Below are positions 23,945-51,537 of a stretch of 64,000 bases of DNA, piece after piece. The stretch is from Mesostigma viride (taxonomy: Eukaryota; Streptophyta; Mesostigmatophyceae; Mesostigmatales; Mesostigmataceae): positions 72,501-136,500 of the forward strand of contig RPFO01000256.1 of the NCBI GenBank assembly GCA_009746045.1, read 5' to 3'. The stretch's first letter is position 1; each line of letters opens with the position of its first letter. Under the pieces are notes generated by a model. It had not been told where the DNA came from and ran no database searches. It was given only the letters and a program-made list of their open reading frames with translations. A program made the position numbers and the translations under genes.

Positions 23945-26816
23945 TATCAAAGAGACAACCAGCGCAGGCCAGAAATCGGGAGAATCCGGACCATGGTAGC
24001 TCGAGCCTACCGTTATCTTTTCCGCGTTTTCGAGTCGTTCAGGATGATGAAGATGAATGGTGATGGAAATGTGTATCCTTGTGCATTGAAATTATGGCTG
24101 GCTTACGTGTGGAGCGACTAGATGACCTAGACGGTGGGGCCGGAAACAGCATGCTTGATCAGGGCGTGTGTTTCGAGCCTAACTGGCCGGGAGTGTCTAG
24201 TGGTGAGCACCATTGCTGCGATCGCTCTCCCACCATTTACGAGGAAATACCCGCAAATGGAAAACCACTGAAAAGGTCTAGCTAGTCAGTCATCACGTTA
24301 GCCATGCCATGATTCCAAACGTCCAAGAACTGCACACGGTGCAAAGGCAAAAAGCCGGAGGACAGCACTTTCAAATGTGCGGCGGGAACCAAAAGCCCGC
24401 GGATGCCAGAAAACATCGTGTTGCGGCAGCGACGCGACGATGTGGACAACGAATCCAGTGCCAAGCTCGGAACGGCCGCAAAGGAGATCTGGCATCACAG
24501 GGTTCAGATGTGCGGAGATACTATGCGATCCAGCCGGTCCACGACCTGTTTGTAGAGCTTGTGCCAAGGGGCAGCACCGAACAGATGTGGGTGACGTTGC
24601 AAAAAACATCGGACTTGACGGAGCATAATGGCTCGGTCATAGTCTTTGACCAATAAACGCTGCAAGAGTTCAACAAGAGTCGTGATGAAATCAACACGAT
24701 AAGAACAAAGACGGGAAAAACGATGTAACTGAGAAAGAACAACACCATATTTTGCTGTGTGGGAAAGGAGACTGTGAATATCGGGGTAACGAATAAAAGG
24801 AATTTGCTGGTATTTAGGATCCTTGCGCTTATCATAGACAGCCGTACGCCAGCCCTTCTTGTTATGGGTAATGTTAAGATCGAGGTAATTGCAATGAGTA
24901 TCCTCCGACGTGAGCTTTAATGTGAGGGACGCTTGCGGGTAGATGCCAGGCAGACCAGCGGTGATATACAAATGGGTTGCGAAATCAGGGTTGTCGAAAG
25001 CGATGACATCATCAATGTATCGACATGTATGGATAAAACGCCTGATGAGAACATCATCGTTTGAGGCAATGAGATTCTCCATGAATGCAAGCTCATAAGT
25101 GTATAGATAGAGGTTTGCAAGGAGCCCGGCACAGTTAGTGCCCATAGGGATGCCGATAGCTTGTTGGTATACATTGCCCGCAAAACAGATGAAGGTGTTA
25201 TCAACAAGATAAGAGATCCAATGGACAAGGTCAGCCTTCGTGATAATATAATTATAACCATCCCGCACGATAGCACCTGCCGCGATCCCTGAGAGCCACG
25301 TTGCCGTGGGCTTGGTCTGAGAAACACGCACGTGCAGGTGGTTGCGCCCGTGAGGCCTACGTGCATACAGACGAGTAAGGAGGCTATCTAAACGAGCTTT
25401 CAAATCGTGCAAATCTAGTGTGGTATATAGAGTGGTGAAATCATAGGTGGCTATGGGCATAGGTATACGTTTCTCTGCTGCTGTCTTAGAACGGCTAAGG
25501 GCGGCAAGGCGTAGGCGTACTTGGGCTGAGTCTATGACGATCCAACTACCAGCGCATTCATACCCGGCATTCGACAGCACCTCCACCCATAATGCATTGG
25601 CTTCGGGGAGAAGAGCATTCAAAGCATGGCAGATGAGTTTCGAGAGAGGCATCAGTGGGGCTGAATGCGACGCAGCAATGGTGCGCAAAGCAACAGGAGT
25701 TTTGTGCAGCTTAAGAGTGAGATACAGATATGGGAACGTAGTGGTGGTGGCGCGTCGCTGCCGCTTAAGGAATGCCCGAGCAAAAATGTTTTGGCTGTGC
25801 AGAAAAGCCCGATGAGCAGCAGTGATACTGGCGGTGGACTGTGCACGCTGAACATAGGTAGGGCTGGACGCCAACTCGTGTTGCAAAGTAGCAAGGTAGT
25901 GCTTCTTGCATATGAAAGCAAAGTTGTTGGCACTCTTGTCAACACACGTGATGATAAAGTCCTGCTTGAAGTGGTCAAGAAGTGCTTTATCTGTGGTGTT
26001 GAGCCAGGTGGTGCGGTGGACCTGCTGGAGACGGTAATCAAGCCTGGTGAGACGTGCATTGCATTCGTGAATGACGGCGCGAAACCACGGTTCCATGGCA
26101 AGGGGAGCAAGCTGTAGGTCCGTGCTCATGGCATTGCAGAATTTGCGCAGTGATGTGGAGAGCAGTGCATTCACCTCTTTGGCACACGTGCGCTGGACCC
26201 ACGGCCGAAACTTGGTGCCTTTGGCAAAAAGGTCTACAAGCGTGTGGCTCGGCAGGATGCTGAGGTCAGCGGTCATGACGTGCTGTGAGGTGGGATCAAG
26301 GTACTTGAAATACCGTTGTTGTTGGCAGGGGCAGGGCCCTGCCAAGATGGTGGCCAGCTCGGTGGGCGTTGTATCGCGGCTGACCTTCCCGTTGCTGAAA
26401 ACCATTTGTCCCAAGGTGGGAGAGTAATGCCAGGCGGCAATGGGAGTGCCGAAAGTGTTGCGCACCACGAGCGGCATCGCAGCCTGCACTTGCGGCAAAT
26501 GCAGAATGTGTGGCAAACACAGCTCATCCATCGCAGCATGAATGAAAGGCGAGATCAGCAAACGGCGCGGACGCAGTGCATCTGCATTCCCATTGACACG
26601 GTGCCGAATGATAGTACGTGAGAGAAGGCCTCGCAGACTAGTGGCATGGGAGCGGGGGACTTGCAGATCAGCTGGGGAGCACGACCCGACGGCAATGTGT
26701 AAGCTGGTAAGCTTCTTCAAGCTGCAGGCTTCGAGATAGGATGCATGAAAGTTGCCGCGTTGCATAAGCCGAGACATGTGACGTAAGCAGCGGAGACTGG
26801 CAATGTGTAACTATGC
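23945..26816 (-). mobile_element. Penelope-like retroelement copy B, apparently intact
   Basis: The copy spans from the 5' atagttacacattgcc start (about 26816) to the 3' end ggttgtctctttg (23948). The reading frame is intact and about 560 bp of 3' UTR follow. Immediately downstream on the minus strand stands the 5' end of copy A, giving the partial head-to-tail tandem structure typical of Penelope-like elements. Copies elsewhere (33497-33634, 14052-14086) keep only the 3' end, as expected for target-primed insertion. Confidence 0.8.
24504..26777 (-). CDS. Penelope-like reverse transcriptase, 757 aa
   Basis: This single uninterrupted frame encodes the element's replication protein. Reverse transcriptase landmarks in order are: FVDKSANN-like VDKSANNFAFICKKHY and YLTLKLHK upstream, YDFTTLYTTL (about residue 447, motif A), AIGIPMGTNCAG (about 545), RYIDDVIAF (about 585, catalytic Asp pair), and YLDLNI plus YDKRKDP after the palm. 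This arrangement is shared with many uncharacterised animal and algal retroelement RTs of the YDFSTLYTT/IGIPMGTNCA type. No GIY-YIG endonuclease is visible after the RT, so the element is either endonuclease-less or acts with a partner. The start is the first Met after the 5' leader. RT function is certain; the exact clade is inference. Confidence 0.85.
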   Translation of the reverse strand: MSRLMQRGNFHASYLEACSLKKLTSLHIAVGSCSPADLQVPRSHATSLRGLLSRTIIRHRVNGNADALRPRRLLISPFIHAAMDELCLPHILHLPQVQAAMPLVVRNTFGTPIAAWHYSPTLGQMVFSNGKVSRDTTPTELATILAGPCPCQQQRYFKYLDPTSQHVMTADLSILPSHTLVDLFAKGTKFRPWVQRTCAKEVNALLSTSLRKFCNAMSTDLQLAPLAMEPWFRAVIHECNARLTRLDYRLQQVHRTTWLNTTDKALLDHFKQDFIITCVDKSANNFAFICKKHYLATLQHELASSPTYVQRAQSTASITAAHRAFLHSQNIFARAFLKRQRRATTTTFPYLYLTLKLHKTPVALRTIAASHSAPLMPLSKLICHALNALLPEANALWVEVLSNAGYECAGSWIVIDSAQVRLRLAALSRSKTAAEKRIPMPIATYDFTTLYTTLDLHDLKARLDSLLTRLYARRPHGRNHLHVRVSQTKPTATWLSGIAAGAIVRDGYNYIITKADLVHWISYLVDNTFICFAGNVYQQAIGIPMGTNCAGLLANLYLYTYELAFMENLIASNDDVLIRRFIHTCRYIDDVIAFDNPDFATHLYITAGLPGIYPQASLTLKLTSEDTHCNYLDLNITHNKKGWRTAVYDKRKDPKYQQIPFIRYPDIHSLLSHTAKYGVVLSQLHRFSRLCSYRVDFITTLVELLQRLLVKDYDRAIMLRQVRCFLQRHPHLFGAAPWHKLYKQVVDRLDRIVSPHI

Positions 26817-26882
26817 CTGCAACTACATGCCTGCAACTACATGCATGCCTGCAACTATGCCTGTAACTACATGCCTGCAATT
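26812..26882. repeat. Short (gcctgcaactacat)n tandem repeat
   Basis: About five imperfect units of 13-18 bp immediately beyond the 5' end of Penelope-like copy B. Confidence 0.7.
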
Positions 26883-26885
26883 CAA

Positions 26886-26996
26886 GATATATGTATTAAA
26901 AATGTAATTACTTACAGCAGAGTGAAATCACTACAACCAAAGCAAACACCCAGCTATAAACCTATATACAGAGCCATGTCAAAGCTCTATACAACG
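26886..26996. repeat. Dispersed repeat, copy 1 (about 110 bp)
   Basis: A block of atatatgtattaaaaa, then cttacagcagagtgaaatca, then agcaaac.cccagctataaa, recurring at 51734-51819 and 62962-63076. Copies 1 and 3 lie just past the 3' tails of minus-strand LINEs and extend to gccatgtcaaagctctata. Confidence 0.7.
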
Positions 26997-26999
26997 ATA

Positions 27000-29900
27000 A
27001 AAATTAAATTAAAATTAAATTATAACATGCCTCCGTGGGGAGATCATGTAGCACATATGAATTCCATGATGGATGGGGTGGATGAAGCCGCGTGATCGAA
27101 CTATCCTAACTTTAAGCTATCTAGTCTAGAAAATCCTAACTACACTACTCATCAAAGCGCGCCTCCTCCGCTTGGGGGGAGGGGGCTTGCCCACAGGGTC
27201 GGGCGTGTGAGCCTTGACAATCCTCTTCCACCGCGTCTTGTCCTGCATGGCAGTCCAAAGACGGGAGAGAGAGTGGATGCGGTGCTCAAACCGGGCTGGG
27301 ACCACTAGGTCGTCCAGCAACATCTGGATGTAGTTCGTGACAGGTTTCCCTACCCTTTTGGGAATGCCCTCGGGGCCAGGCCAGGTCAGAATGTGTCGCC
27401 CTGGCTGGCCAAGCCGCTGGGGGCCGGCCAGACCAAGGGCGGTGTCGACCTGGCTGGTGCGAGCAAGGTGTCCTACAAATGCTATCCTACGCTGCCGCCT
27501 GCCTAATCTTCCCCCGAAATACGAGGCATGCCATGATACAAAGACTCTGATGACGGACGCTCGGAAAACCCTACGTTAAGGACCTGTCGGAGCATCCTGT
27601 AAACCGTGCCGTCTAGCCTAGCTGCCAGTTTGGGTGGGATTGTCCACGCCTCGGCGCCGTACGTGAGCACCGTGAGGACGAGGACCTTGAAGAGCATGCG
27701 CTTGCGGTGCTCGCCCAGGCCCTTCGAGCACCAGTAGGTTTTGAGCGAACGGAGCTTGGCCCAGGCAAGGCCGATGCGGGTGTCCACATCGTCGGCAGTG
27801 TCAGGAAGCCAGCTCCCCAACAGCTTGAAGTGGTCGCGGAACGGGACCTCCGTCCCGTCGAGCAGGCGCGGCAGCGGTGGTGTACTGGAGGCCCCGGAAT
27901 CACCATCGCCTCGGTTTTGACACTAATCTCCAACCCCACCGCCCGCGCCTCCAGGCCCAGACAGTCCAGCCAGGTCTGAATGTGCTCGGGGCTCTCGATG
28001 AGGGTGGTGTCATCCGCATAAATCAGGTCGGCAAGGCGGTAACCAGGTCTAACCCCGCCGTGCTCTTTCACGTTAAGGATGTCCAAGCCTGGCTCGAACC
28101 CCTTAAGAGCAGTAAAGCGCGCACGTGCCCGGCGCATGGCGTGATCCACGACAATAATGAACAGGTATGGGGACAGGACACAACCTTGCCACACCCCGTG
28201 GTGAAGGGGGAATGGTGGAGTGGTGCCTTCCGCAGTCCGCACTACTGCCTGTGAGCCCTCATTGTCCAAAAACCAAATGTCCTCATTTGAGGACATAGTC
28301 CTCGTTTGAGACGGGGGGGGTCAGGGGGGCGGTTTTGGCGCCAAAGTTGGTCCTGAGGATCCCTGGTGGGTTTTGGCGCGAAACTGGGATAGGTACTGAG
28401 CGCGCCAAGCCCCCGGGGTCGACAGGGGCCGACCGTACCTGGAAAATATGAGGCGAGGAAAAGTACCTACTACAGCAAGAACGTTGCAATGTAATCGAGC
28501 ATTTTGTCGAGTGACGGCTATGGGGTCGTTCCAGTTCTGAGGCTTGCCTGAACGTTATAGGCCATTATTTTGCCCCGAATGAAGACAGAACTTTAGATCA
28601 TCATCTAGTCATTTCGAAGATGCTGCTTTTGACGTGCAGGTGCTTTGTATATGTCGAAAATATTGTTCATGAACGGATTTTGGCATCGTTGAAGAAAATC
28701 TGGAAGCTACGTAGATGGCATGATAGGTCAGTATGCAGTTCGGTTTTACAATTTCTTTTTCCGCCCAGTAGCTGCGGATATCGCGAGTATGGGTTATGGT
28801 ACGCTTCTGGGTTAATGGGCGACCCGGGCAACAGAGGGACCTGGGCAGTTAGATGGGTCAAAGAGTCTCCATTTTTTCGTCGTGATATCGCAGTCACGCC
28901 TGGCGAAAACCACGGCGAGCGCGAGCCATATTTTACTTTTGCCGCAAGGCTGGGTGCTTCCCGGGCGTCACCGTCCTTTAATATATATTTCTTGAGCTGT
29001 CCCGCGCAGCTGGCGGCCTGGGCGCACGTCAAGAACAAGGTTCCGGATGTCATCCGCAACCGCATCGTTCTAAATAAGCGTGTCAAGAGTATCGTAGCTT
29101 ATAACCCCCGCAGACTTAATGATTCCGGTTCTTTTCAATGCCCAACGTCGTGGTTGTGATTACGCCTATGTCCGGGGAACTTAAAGGAAGTTTGCTGGGT
29201 AATGCTTTCTTTTCCCGTGGTGTCACTGAAAAGGTAAACGGCCTTGCGTCGTCAAAACAGCAGCAAGTAGAAGTCACTGTGCTTAGTTGCAATGTGGTAG
29301 TTTGATTTAACACATATACTGCCTTGTTGCTGAAAACTTTTTCAAGGCTTGCTGGGATGTTGCCCATATGTTTCTAACGCTTAACCTCATGTCCAAGTGA
29401 GCTAGACTGGCTTGGAAACTTGAGCTTTTCATGCTTACATTGTGCTTGTATTGCTATTTGTGCCTCTTTGCAGTATCTGCTTCATATATGATTGAAGGCT
29501 TCAGCATCATTGTCGAGCACCGTGGTGGCAGCCAAGCCTCCAATAACGATCACAGACCTAACCTTGGCAAGTATTTGCTTCTTATTTCATTCTTTGGACT
29601 GAGCTAGCTTTGAGCTAGCTTTACACCTGCTATTTGGCCTGCACCATGGTCCCTGGCTGCCAGTTACATTTTGTGCCCCCCCCGGCAGGCTGCAGGGTCT
29701 AGGATAGCGAGGGTGTAATGTAGACATGTTGTGGGCACCTTGGGTGCATTTTCAGGACCAGCCATGACCTGGCCCTGCCTTCTTTCTGGGCATATTGTTG
29801 ACTTGAGTGCTTGTTGGTCACTCGCGTAGCGACCCCCCTGCATTCATAAATCGTAAACAATTATACAATGAGCATATTTCATGGATGTTAAGCATTGCTA

Positions 29901-31500
29901 CTCTTGAACATATCATAAATGAACATGGTTCCATGCCGTACCCATGGATATGTTGAAATGTGTGAGTTATTACAAATGGTATCCATGCTTAAAAATGTCC
30001 TCATATGAGGACATTTTCTTGGTGATTAGACATCATACAGTGATTACAGTCGGCGAATGGCAGCAATAAACGCTGGTGGTACCCGATCCAGAGCTAGGAT
30101 GGCCCAAAGAGCCTCCCAGAGAACCGTGTCAAAGGCCTTGATATAGTCAACAAAAATGAAGACCAGCGGCAAACTGTCAGGGGGAAGGCGACGCACCTCC
30201 TCCATCAACCGGCGCGCGACAAACACAGCCATGACAGTGTTACGACCACGACGGAAACCCATCTGAGACTCACCCAGGTGTGGGTCCAGCGCGGCGCGGA
30301 GCCTGTGCAGCATCATGCGCATGAAGACCTTCAGCGCGGCGCTCTGGAGGCAGATCGACACCCTGGTAGTTACCGGGGTCAGCAGCAGAGCCCTTCTTAA
30401 TTGTACAGCATGACGCGGATGGCCGTCTGCCACTCAGCAGGCGGAGGCTCGTCAGAGAGCAAGACACGGTTGCAGAACGCCAGCAGAAGATCCCTAACCG
30501 CCGGATCAGGGGTCTTCAGCAGCTCAGCAGAAAGGTGGTCGGCACCGACCGCCGCATCGTACCGCAGGCGAGCAAGGGCGCCGTCCAATTCCTTCAAAGT
30601 GAAGGGGGGTACGACGTCGTCAGTGGCAAGGCAGCCCTCCTGCAAGGCGGGGACTTGGTAGTCCGCGGCCGAGGAGGGGGGTGCTGGCGGCGGCGGGGGT
30701 CCGGCGACCCCGAGGCGGGCGGCCGTCTCGGGGTGAAGCGGCGGGGGGGGGCGCGAGCCCCACCGGTCAAGGAAACATTGTGGGCCAACCAGCGGTCAAG
30801 GCTGACCGGCACCGTGCCGTCCCCCGTGTGCTCCACCGGGGTGCGCTGCCGCGGGCCGCCGAGCCGGTCGAGGTGGTACCACATGTCCTTGCCCTGGTTG
30901 CGAGCCTGGCAGGCCTTGGCATCCGCGATGCACTGGGCCGCCTCCGCGTCCTGAGCATGCTCGTAGGCCTCCACGAGGGCGGCCTTGAGCACTGGTTTCT
31001 GCAGCGGGTCCCGGTTACGCTTGAGACGGTGCCGGGCGGCCAAGACCTTGGGGTCCTGGCGGTAGAGCGGGCCGGGGCGGCGGCGGGGCATGACCGGCAG
31101 GTGCCGGGCCGCCAGCAATGGGGCACGGGCCGCAAAGCCCGCAAAAATGGCGGCGTTGGGGGCACCCTTGTCCAGCTCGTCGACGTCCGCCCGGGCGTCC
31201 AGGGCCAACAGGTACTCCCGTCGGCACCGGTTCCGCTCGTGCTCGGCGTCCGTCCAGTCCTCAGGATCTCCCCTGACCGGGCGTAGAGCAGTCCAGTCAG
31301 GGCGGACCACTGGGGCGCGGCGCGCGGGGACGTGGAACCGGAGCCGGAGGGTCGCGCGCACCACCCGGTGGTCAGAGCACACCGTGGGCGTGTCAAACAC
31401 TCGGGCGTCCAGAACCGAGGTGCACCTGGGCTGCCGTACCACCACGTACAGTAGTCCAAACAGGCCTGACGGCCGTTAGGGCCACGAAAAGTGACCAAGT
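27000..31500 (-). pseudogene. LINE with APE endonuclease and RT, frameshifted and interrupted
   Basis: Read from 31500 downward: the end of an APE endonuclease (FRGPNGRQACLDY and DHRVV, in two frames), a linker, RT N-terminus (30645-30397, RYDAAVGADHLSAELL), RT palm with VDYIKAFDTVLWEALW, then an insertion (28267-30044). RT continues with GVWQGCVLSPYLFIIV and YADDTTL, more frameshifts, VLTVLTYGAEAWT, and a C-terminus ending near 27126. The 3' tail at about 27000 is AAATTAAAATT-rich. At least four frame breaks make it inactive. It is related to the 21991-23566 LINE at about the level of a different subfamily. Confidence 0.8.
28267..30044. mobile_element. 1.78-kb insertion splitting the LINE RT, palindromic ends
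   Basis: The LINE frame breaks after AAIRRL (30047) and resumes at DNEGSQ (28266). The insert begins with ccaaaaaccaaatgtcctca and ends, inverted, with a related block. Both ends contain a TGTCCTCATWTGAGGACA palindrome (28278-28295 and 29998-30015). No transposase was recognised and no clear target duplication is visible. It is probably a non-autonomous DNA element. Confidence 0.6.
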
Positions 31501-31599
31501 CCTGTGAGGGACGTTGGAAGTGGCAGTATTACTACGCAGTATACTACGATACGACCTGGCTTTCAGTATTACTACGCAGTATACTACGACCTGGGCGGA

Positions 31600-32135
31600 C
31601 ATGCTTAATTAAGCAGCACACCACCTCCACCACCTCCGCCGTCGCAGCCCAGCTCCAGCGGCAGACGCTTGACCTCCGCGAGGAGGCCGAGCTTGCCAAG
31701 CGCAGCCTCAACGTCATTGTCAAGAATCTCAAGATGGAGGAAGGTGAGAATTCCGAGAAGCTTGCGCGTGCTTTTGAGAGAGAAATCCTTGATCTCATGG
31801 GCCTTACTGGTGAGATCGAGCTGGTCGCCCACCGCCTTCCCCGCGCGCGGGGTAAGGCAGGGCCGCCCCCGCTCCTTCTCACCTTTAAGACCCCGGCGGA
31901 CAAGATTTCTTTTCTCAGACGCCGCAAGCGGCTCGAGAAGACTCTCTTCACCCTTGATGACGACTTGACCCTGGCGCAGCAACAACGGCGACGGGAGCTA
32001 TGGCCGACCTACCTCCAGCTCCGGCAGACCAAGGCGGGCCAGCCGGTGTACTGGAAGGGGGCGGCCATCTACGTCGGCCACAAGCCCTGGCAGGCGACCC
32101 CCGCGACCCCAGCGACTCCAGACGCCCCAGCTTAG
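31600..32135 (+). pseudogene. L1-like ORF1 (nucleic-acid-binding) fragment
   Basis: The open stretch starts without a convincing own Met. It carries LNVIVKNLKMEE, LARAFEREILDLMGL, AHRLPRARGKAGPPPLLLTF, FLRRRKRLEKTLFTLDDDL and YWKGAAIYVGHKPW, the pattern of L1-type ORF1 RRM plus C-terminal domains, ending at a normal stop. It is head-to-head with the LINE at 27-31.5 kb. A LINE 3' end in the same orientation follows, so this looks like an internally deleted element. Confidence 0.7.
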
Positions 32136-32496
32136 GGGAATACAGCAGTAGTAGTGTAGAATAGATAGACCGTGGCCATGTACATGTACGCCTCCTAGAG
32201 GCACTATCCCAGCTAAGCCACGCGCTTTACTTAATCATGTACATGTGTGCCTATGATGAGCCACACTCCAGATGATGCCTAGCTTTATTTAGTTATGCTG
32301 TGCCCATGCAGAGAGTTGCTCTCTAGCTGCTGAGATGCCACGCTCTAGTTTTGTATAGCCATGATGATCTTCCCCCTCACAGGCATGCTCCCCCCCTTAC
32401 CCGGGCATAGCGTGATAGACCATGAGGGTGCAGGTGCCCTGGTGCACCTAGAGCAGGGGTCCTTTACATCCCCACCCTTGCAGGAAGTAGCTTAGG

Positions 32497-32902
32497 ATGT
32501 ATGATAGGCCATATGCCCCCTCTCGCGCGCGGCAGGGCCGCCACCCGTGGACTTTTCGTGATAGACTCGGCATGGACATGTGCTACACTAGACGTGACGG
32601 GCTCACCCCCGGGCAGCCTCCTGGTTTGTCTGTAATATGGAGGCAGATGGTGCGCAAGGATAGATGGCAAGTAGTGATGAAGGAGACCACCCCCAAGCCT
32701 GTGGGGGCTCCGCGTGTGACCAAGTATGGCATTCATAGCGATTCGGGCCGCGGTGCCCACACCCCTGTAACTAGGACCTAGATAGCTTATACCATCCATT
32801 CCATCCCATGTTCCCCTCCCACTGAGGACTTATGCTCACGTGACGCAGTCACGTGTCTATTAATTAATTAATTAATTAATTAATTAATTAATTAATTAAT
32901 GC
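32497..32902 (+). mobile_element. LINE 3' end (RT C-terminus and (TAAT)n tail)
   Basis: The plus strand encodes TFRDRLGMDM and LSVIWRQMVRKDRWQVVM, the RT C-terminus, then a short UTR and a (TAAT)n tail at 32857-32900. It is about 95% similar by eye to the inverted fragment at 14341-14640. Confidence 0.65.
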
Positions 32903-32977
32903 CCCCTCTCAAGGGCTATGTGCTACATATACTCCCAACGGAGTTATGTTACAATTCAATTCAATTCAATTCAATAC

Positions 32978-33484
32978 TACGATAAGACCAATGGAAACTC
33001 CTAACGGGAGGAACCTAATAGCCCTGCTGCACCGCAAAATCAGCCCGCGTACGGCGGAGCATGATGTCAGCCACACAATTGTGCATGGCCCAAGTCAGCG
33101 CCACCGACAAGCGCTGACGCCAATAGGACGTCCAGGTCCGCACCGACCATGGGGCCCGCTGGCCCTCCAGGTCCAGCCGGTCCTCCCGGAGCCGGCAACA
33201 CTCCTTGAAGAAGGCGGAGGTCAGGGGCCCCATGGCCCCAAACTCCTCCAGGACAAAGGGCACCACACGATGGTGCCTGACGTCGCCGTAGGCCAGGAGC
33301 TTGGCCCGCTACGCCCGGTCCGCCGTGTAACCTGCCGTGAGGGAGGCCCCAGCCACGTGGCTAAGAGCCAAGGGCCGCGCCACCGAAACGTCAATAAGCA
33401 GATGCCGGCCACCCCCCTCAAAGTCCAGCACCACGATGTCAGGCCGGTGGTTGGGGGAATAGAAGGCAGCGCCATCCGCATCCT
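32978..33484 (-). pseudogene. LINE C-terminal endonuclease-like fragment, truncated copy
   Basis: Nearly identical to 63077-63580, including LLIDVSVARPLALSHVAG and LRRTRADFAVQQGY, with a deletion/frameshift near 33250. Its upstream side ends at 33484. The 3' side is joined to a (tcaat)n run at 32951-32975. Confidence 0.7.
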
Positions 33485-33496
33485 TCAAGATATATG

Positions 33497-33634
33497 TCAA
33501 AGAGACAACCAGCGCAGGCCAGAAATCGGGAGAATCCGGACCATGGTAGCTCGAGCCTGCCGTTATCTTTTCCGCGTTTTCGAGTCGTTCAGGATGATGA
33601 AGATGAATGGTGATGGAAATGTGTATCCTTGTGC
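33497..33634 (-). mobile_element. 138-bp 5'-truncated Penelope-like 3' end
   Basis: This segment is essentially identical to 15601-15738 and 23948-24085, covering only the 3' terminus of the element, and stops abruptly at gtatccttgtg. Confidence 0.75.
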
Positions 33635-33639
33635 TTACT

Positions 33640-34944
33640 GGGCCCCTGGCCCCTAGACTAGGCTATCTTTAGAACCAGTTAGATTAGCACGATTGGCGCG
33701 TGACCCTTGCAGCTTGCTTGCCCCTGCGCACTGGTTCAGTGAGAAATAAATTCTACCACAGATTACTAGTTACACGCTGGTTTTATGTTATCTAAATATC
33801 TGCACAGTGCCTGCAGGTAAGTCTTACAGACAGGTTAGCAGCAAAACGAGTGGCAATTCATTGCGCCAGTCCGACCTATAATATGAAAAGAGTTCTGCTC
33901 GAGAACAGATTTGAGGCCTAGCCCAACCCAGTTTCTTGAGCAGGTAGTGCATCTTATTAGAGAGGATAGCGACACAGGTTGCTCAGCTTCGTCGAATCTT
34001 AAAACAGGAAGAAATCTCCATTTTGAAGGCCAAAACGGGCATATGACAATGCCTGGCATCACTAGGAAACTAGCACACATGCCAAAAAAAATCTAAAAAC
34101 AACGTAAACAACCCCTTTGTAACGTATTTCTAAATTAGGCTAGGAAGACCTGGTTTAAGGCAGAATGAATGCTCTGCAAACAAAACCGGTACAATTTCCT
34201 GCCACTCACAGCACGAGGTGCTCGCTCTCAAGTAATGGCGGGCGGTGTGTAGTATGCTGCCATACTTTCGCAGCATGCCCACACCTGGTTATCGTCATCT
34301 TGGCCAGCTAATATGGTACATGGTTTGGGGGAAGGGGGGAAAGGGTGGGCGCGCAAAGTCGCTCCGAAAAACCCTGGAAGGAAGCAAAACTCAGAAAAAT
34401 CTTTCATGGGCGCATATCCGTCAAGCAGACATCACCAAAAAAAGAGCTTTGGTGACAGTCAGCAACGCTTGTCGTTCACACAGACAGTTTGCTAATGTCC
34501 ACAAAACAAAGGCGCGCGTGCACAGCAGCCCATGATTCGTAAACGTGACCCCCCCCCTGGGGGGCCCTTGCGAAGTAATATACACCCTTAAAAGCGAAGC
34601 AAAATGCACCCTTCAAAAGGGCAGTTTCAAGAGGACCATCTCTCACGACTGGTATGGGCCACGGAGGAAGCCGCTCGTCACATCGGGCGAACCAACCAGG
34701 CTGGTCACCATTATCCGGCAAAGCACATCAGGTGGCAAACCACATAATTGAGGTTGGTTTATGCTCGGTGAGGGAAACCCCAGGGGTCACTCAGCAATCA
34801 GGTAAGCCGAGTGATGTGGCTTACCTGCCACATCACATGTGGCAGACCACAGCATATGGTTAGTCCCATCGCATCGACCAAACAACATCCTGGCTGGTCG
34901 CATCACATCACATGTGACGAACCCGGCAGGTCACACCACACGCA
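33640..34944. other. Intergenic, no gene recognised
   Basis: This is the 3' flank of the histidine kinase gene. Degenerate repeats of a cacatcacatgtgg / ggctggtcac type lie at 34676-34990, overlapping the kinase stop region. Nothing else was recognised. Confidence 0.4.
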
Positions 34945-51537
<16,593 letters not shown>
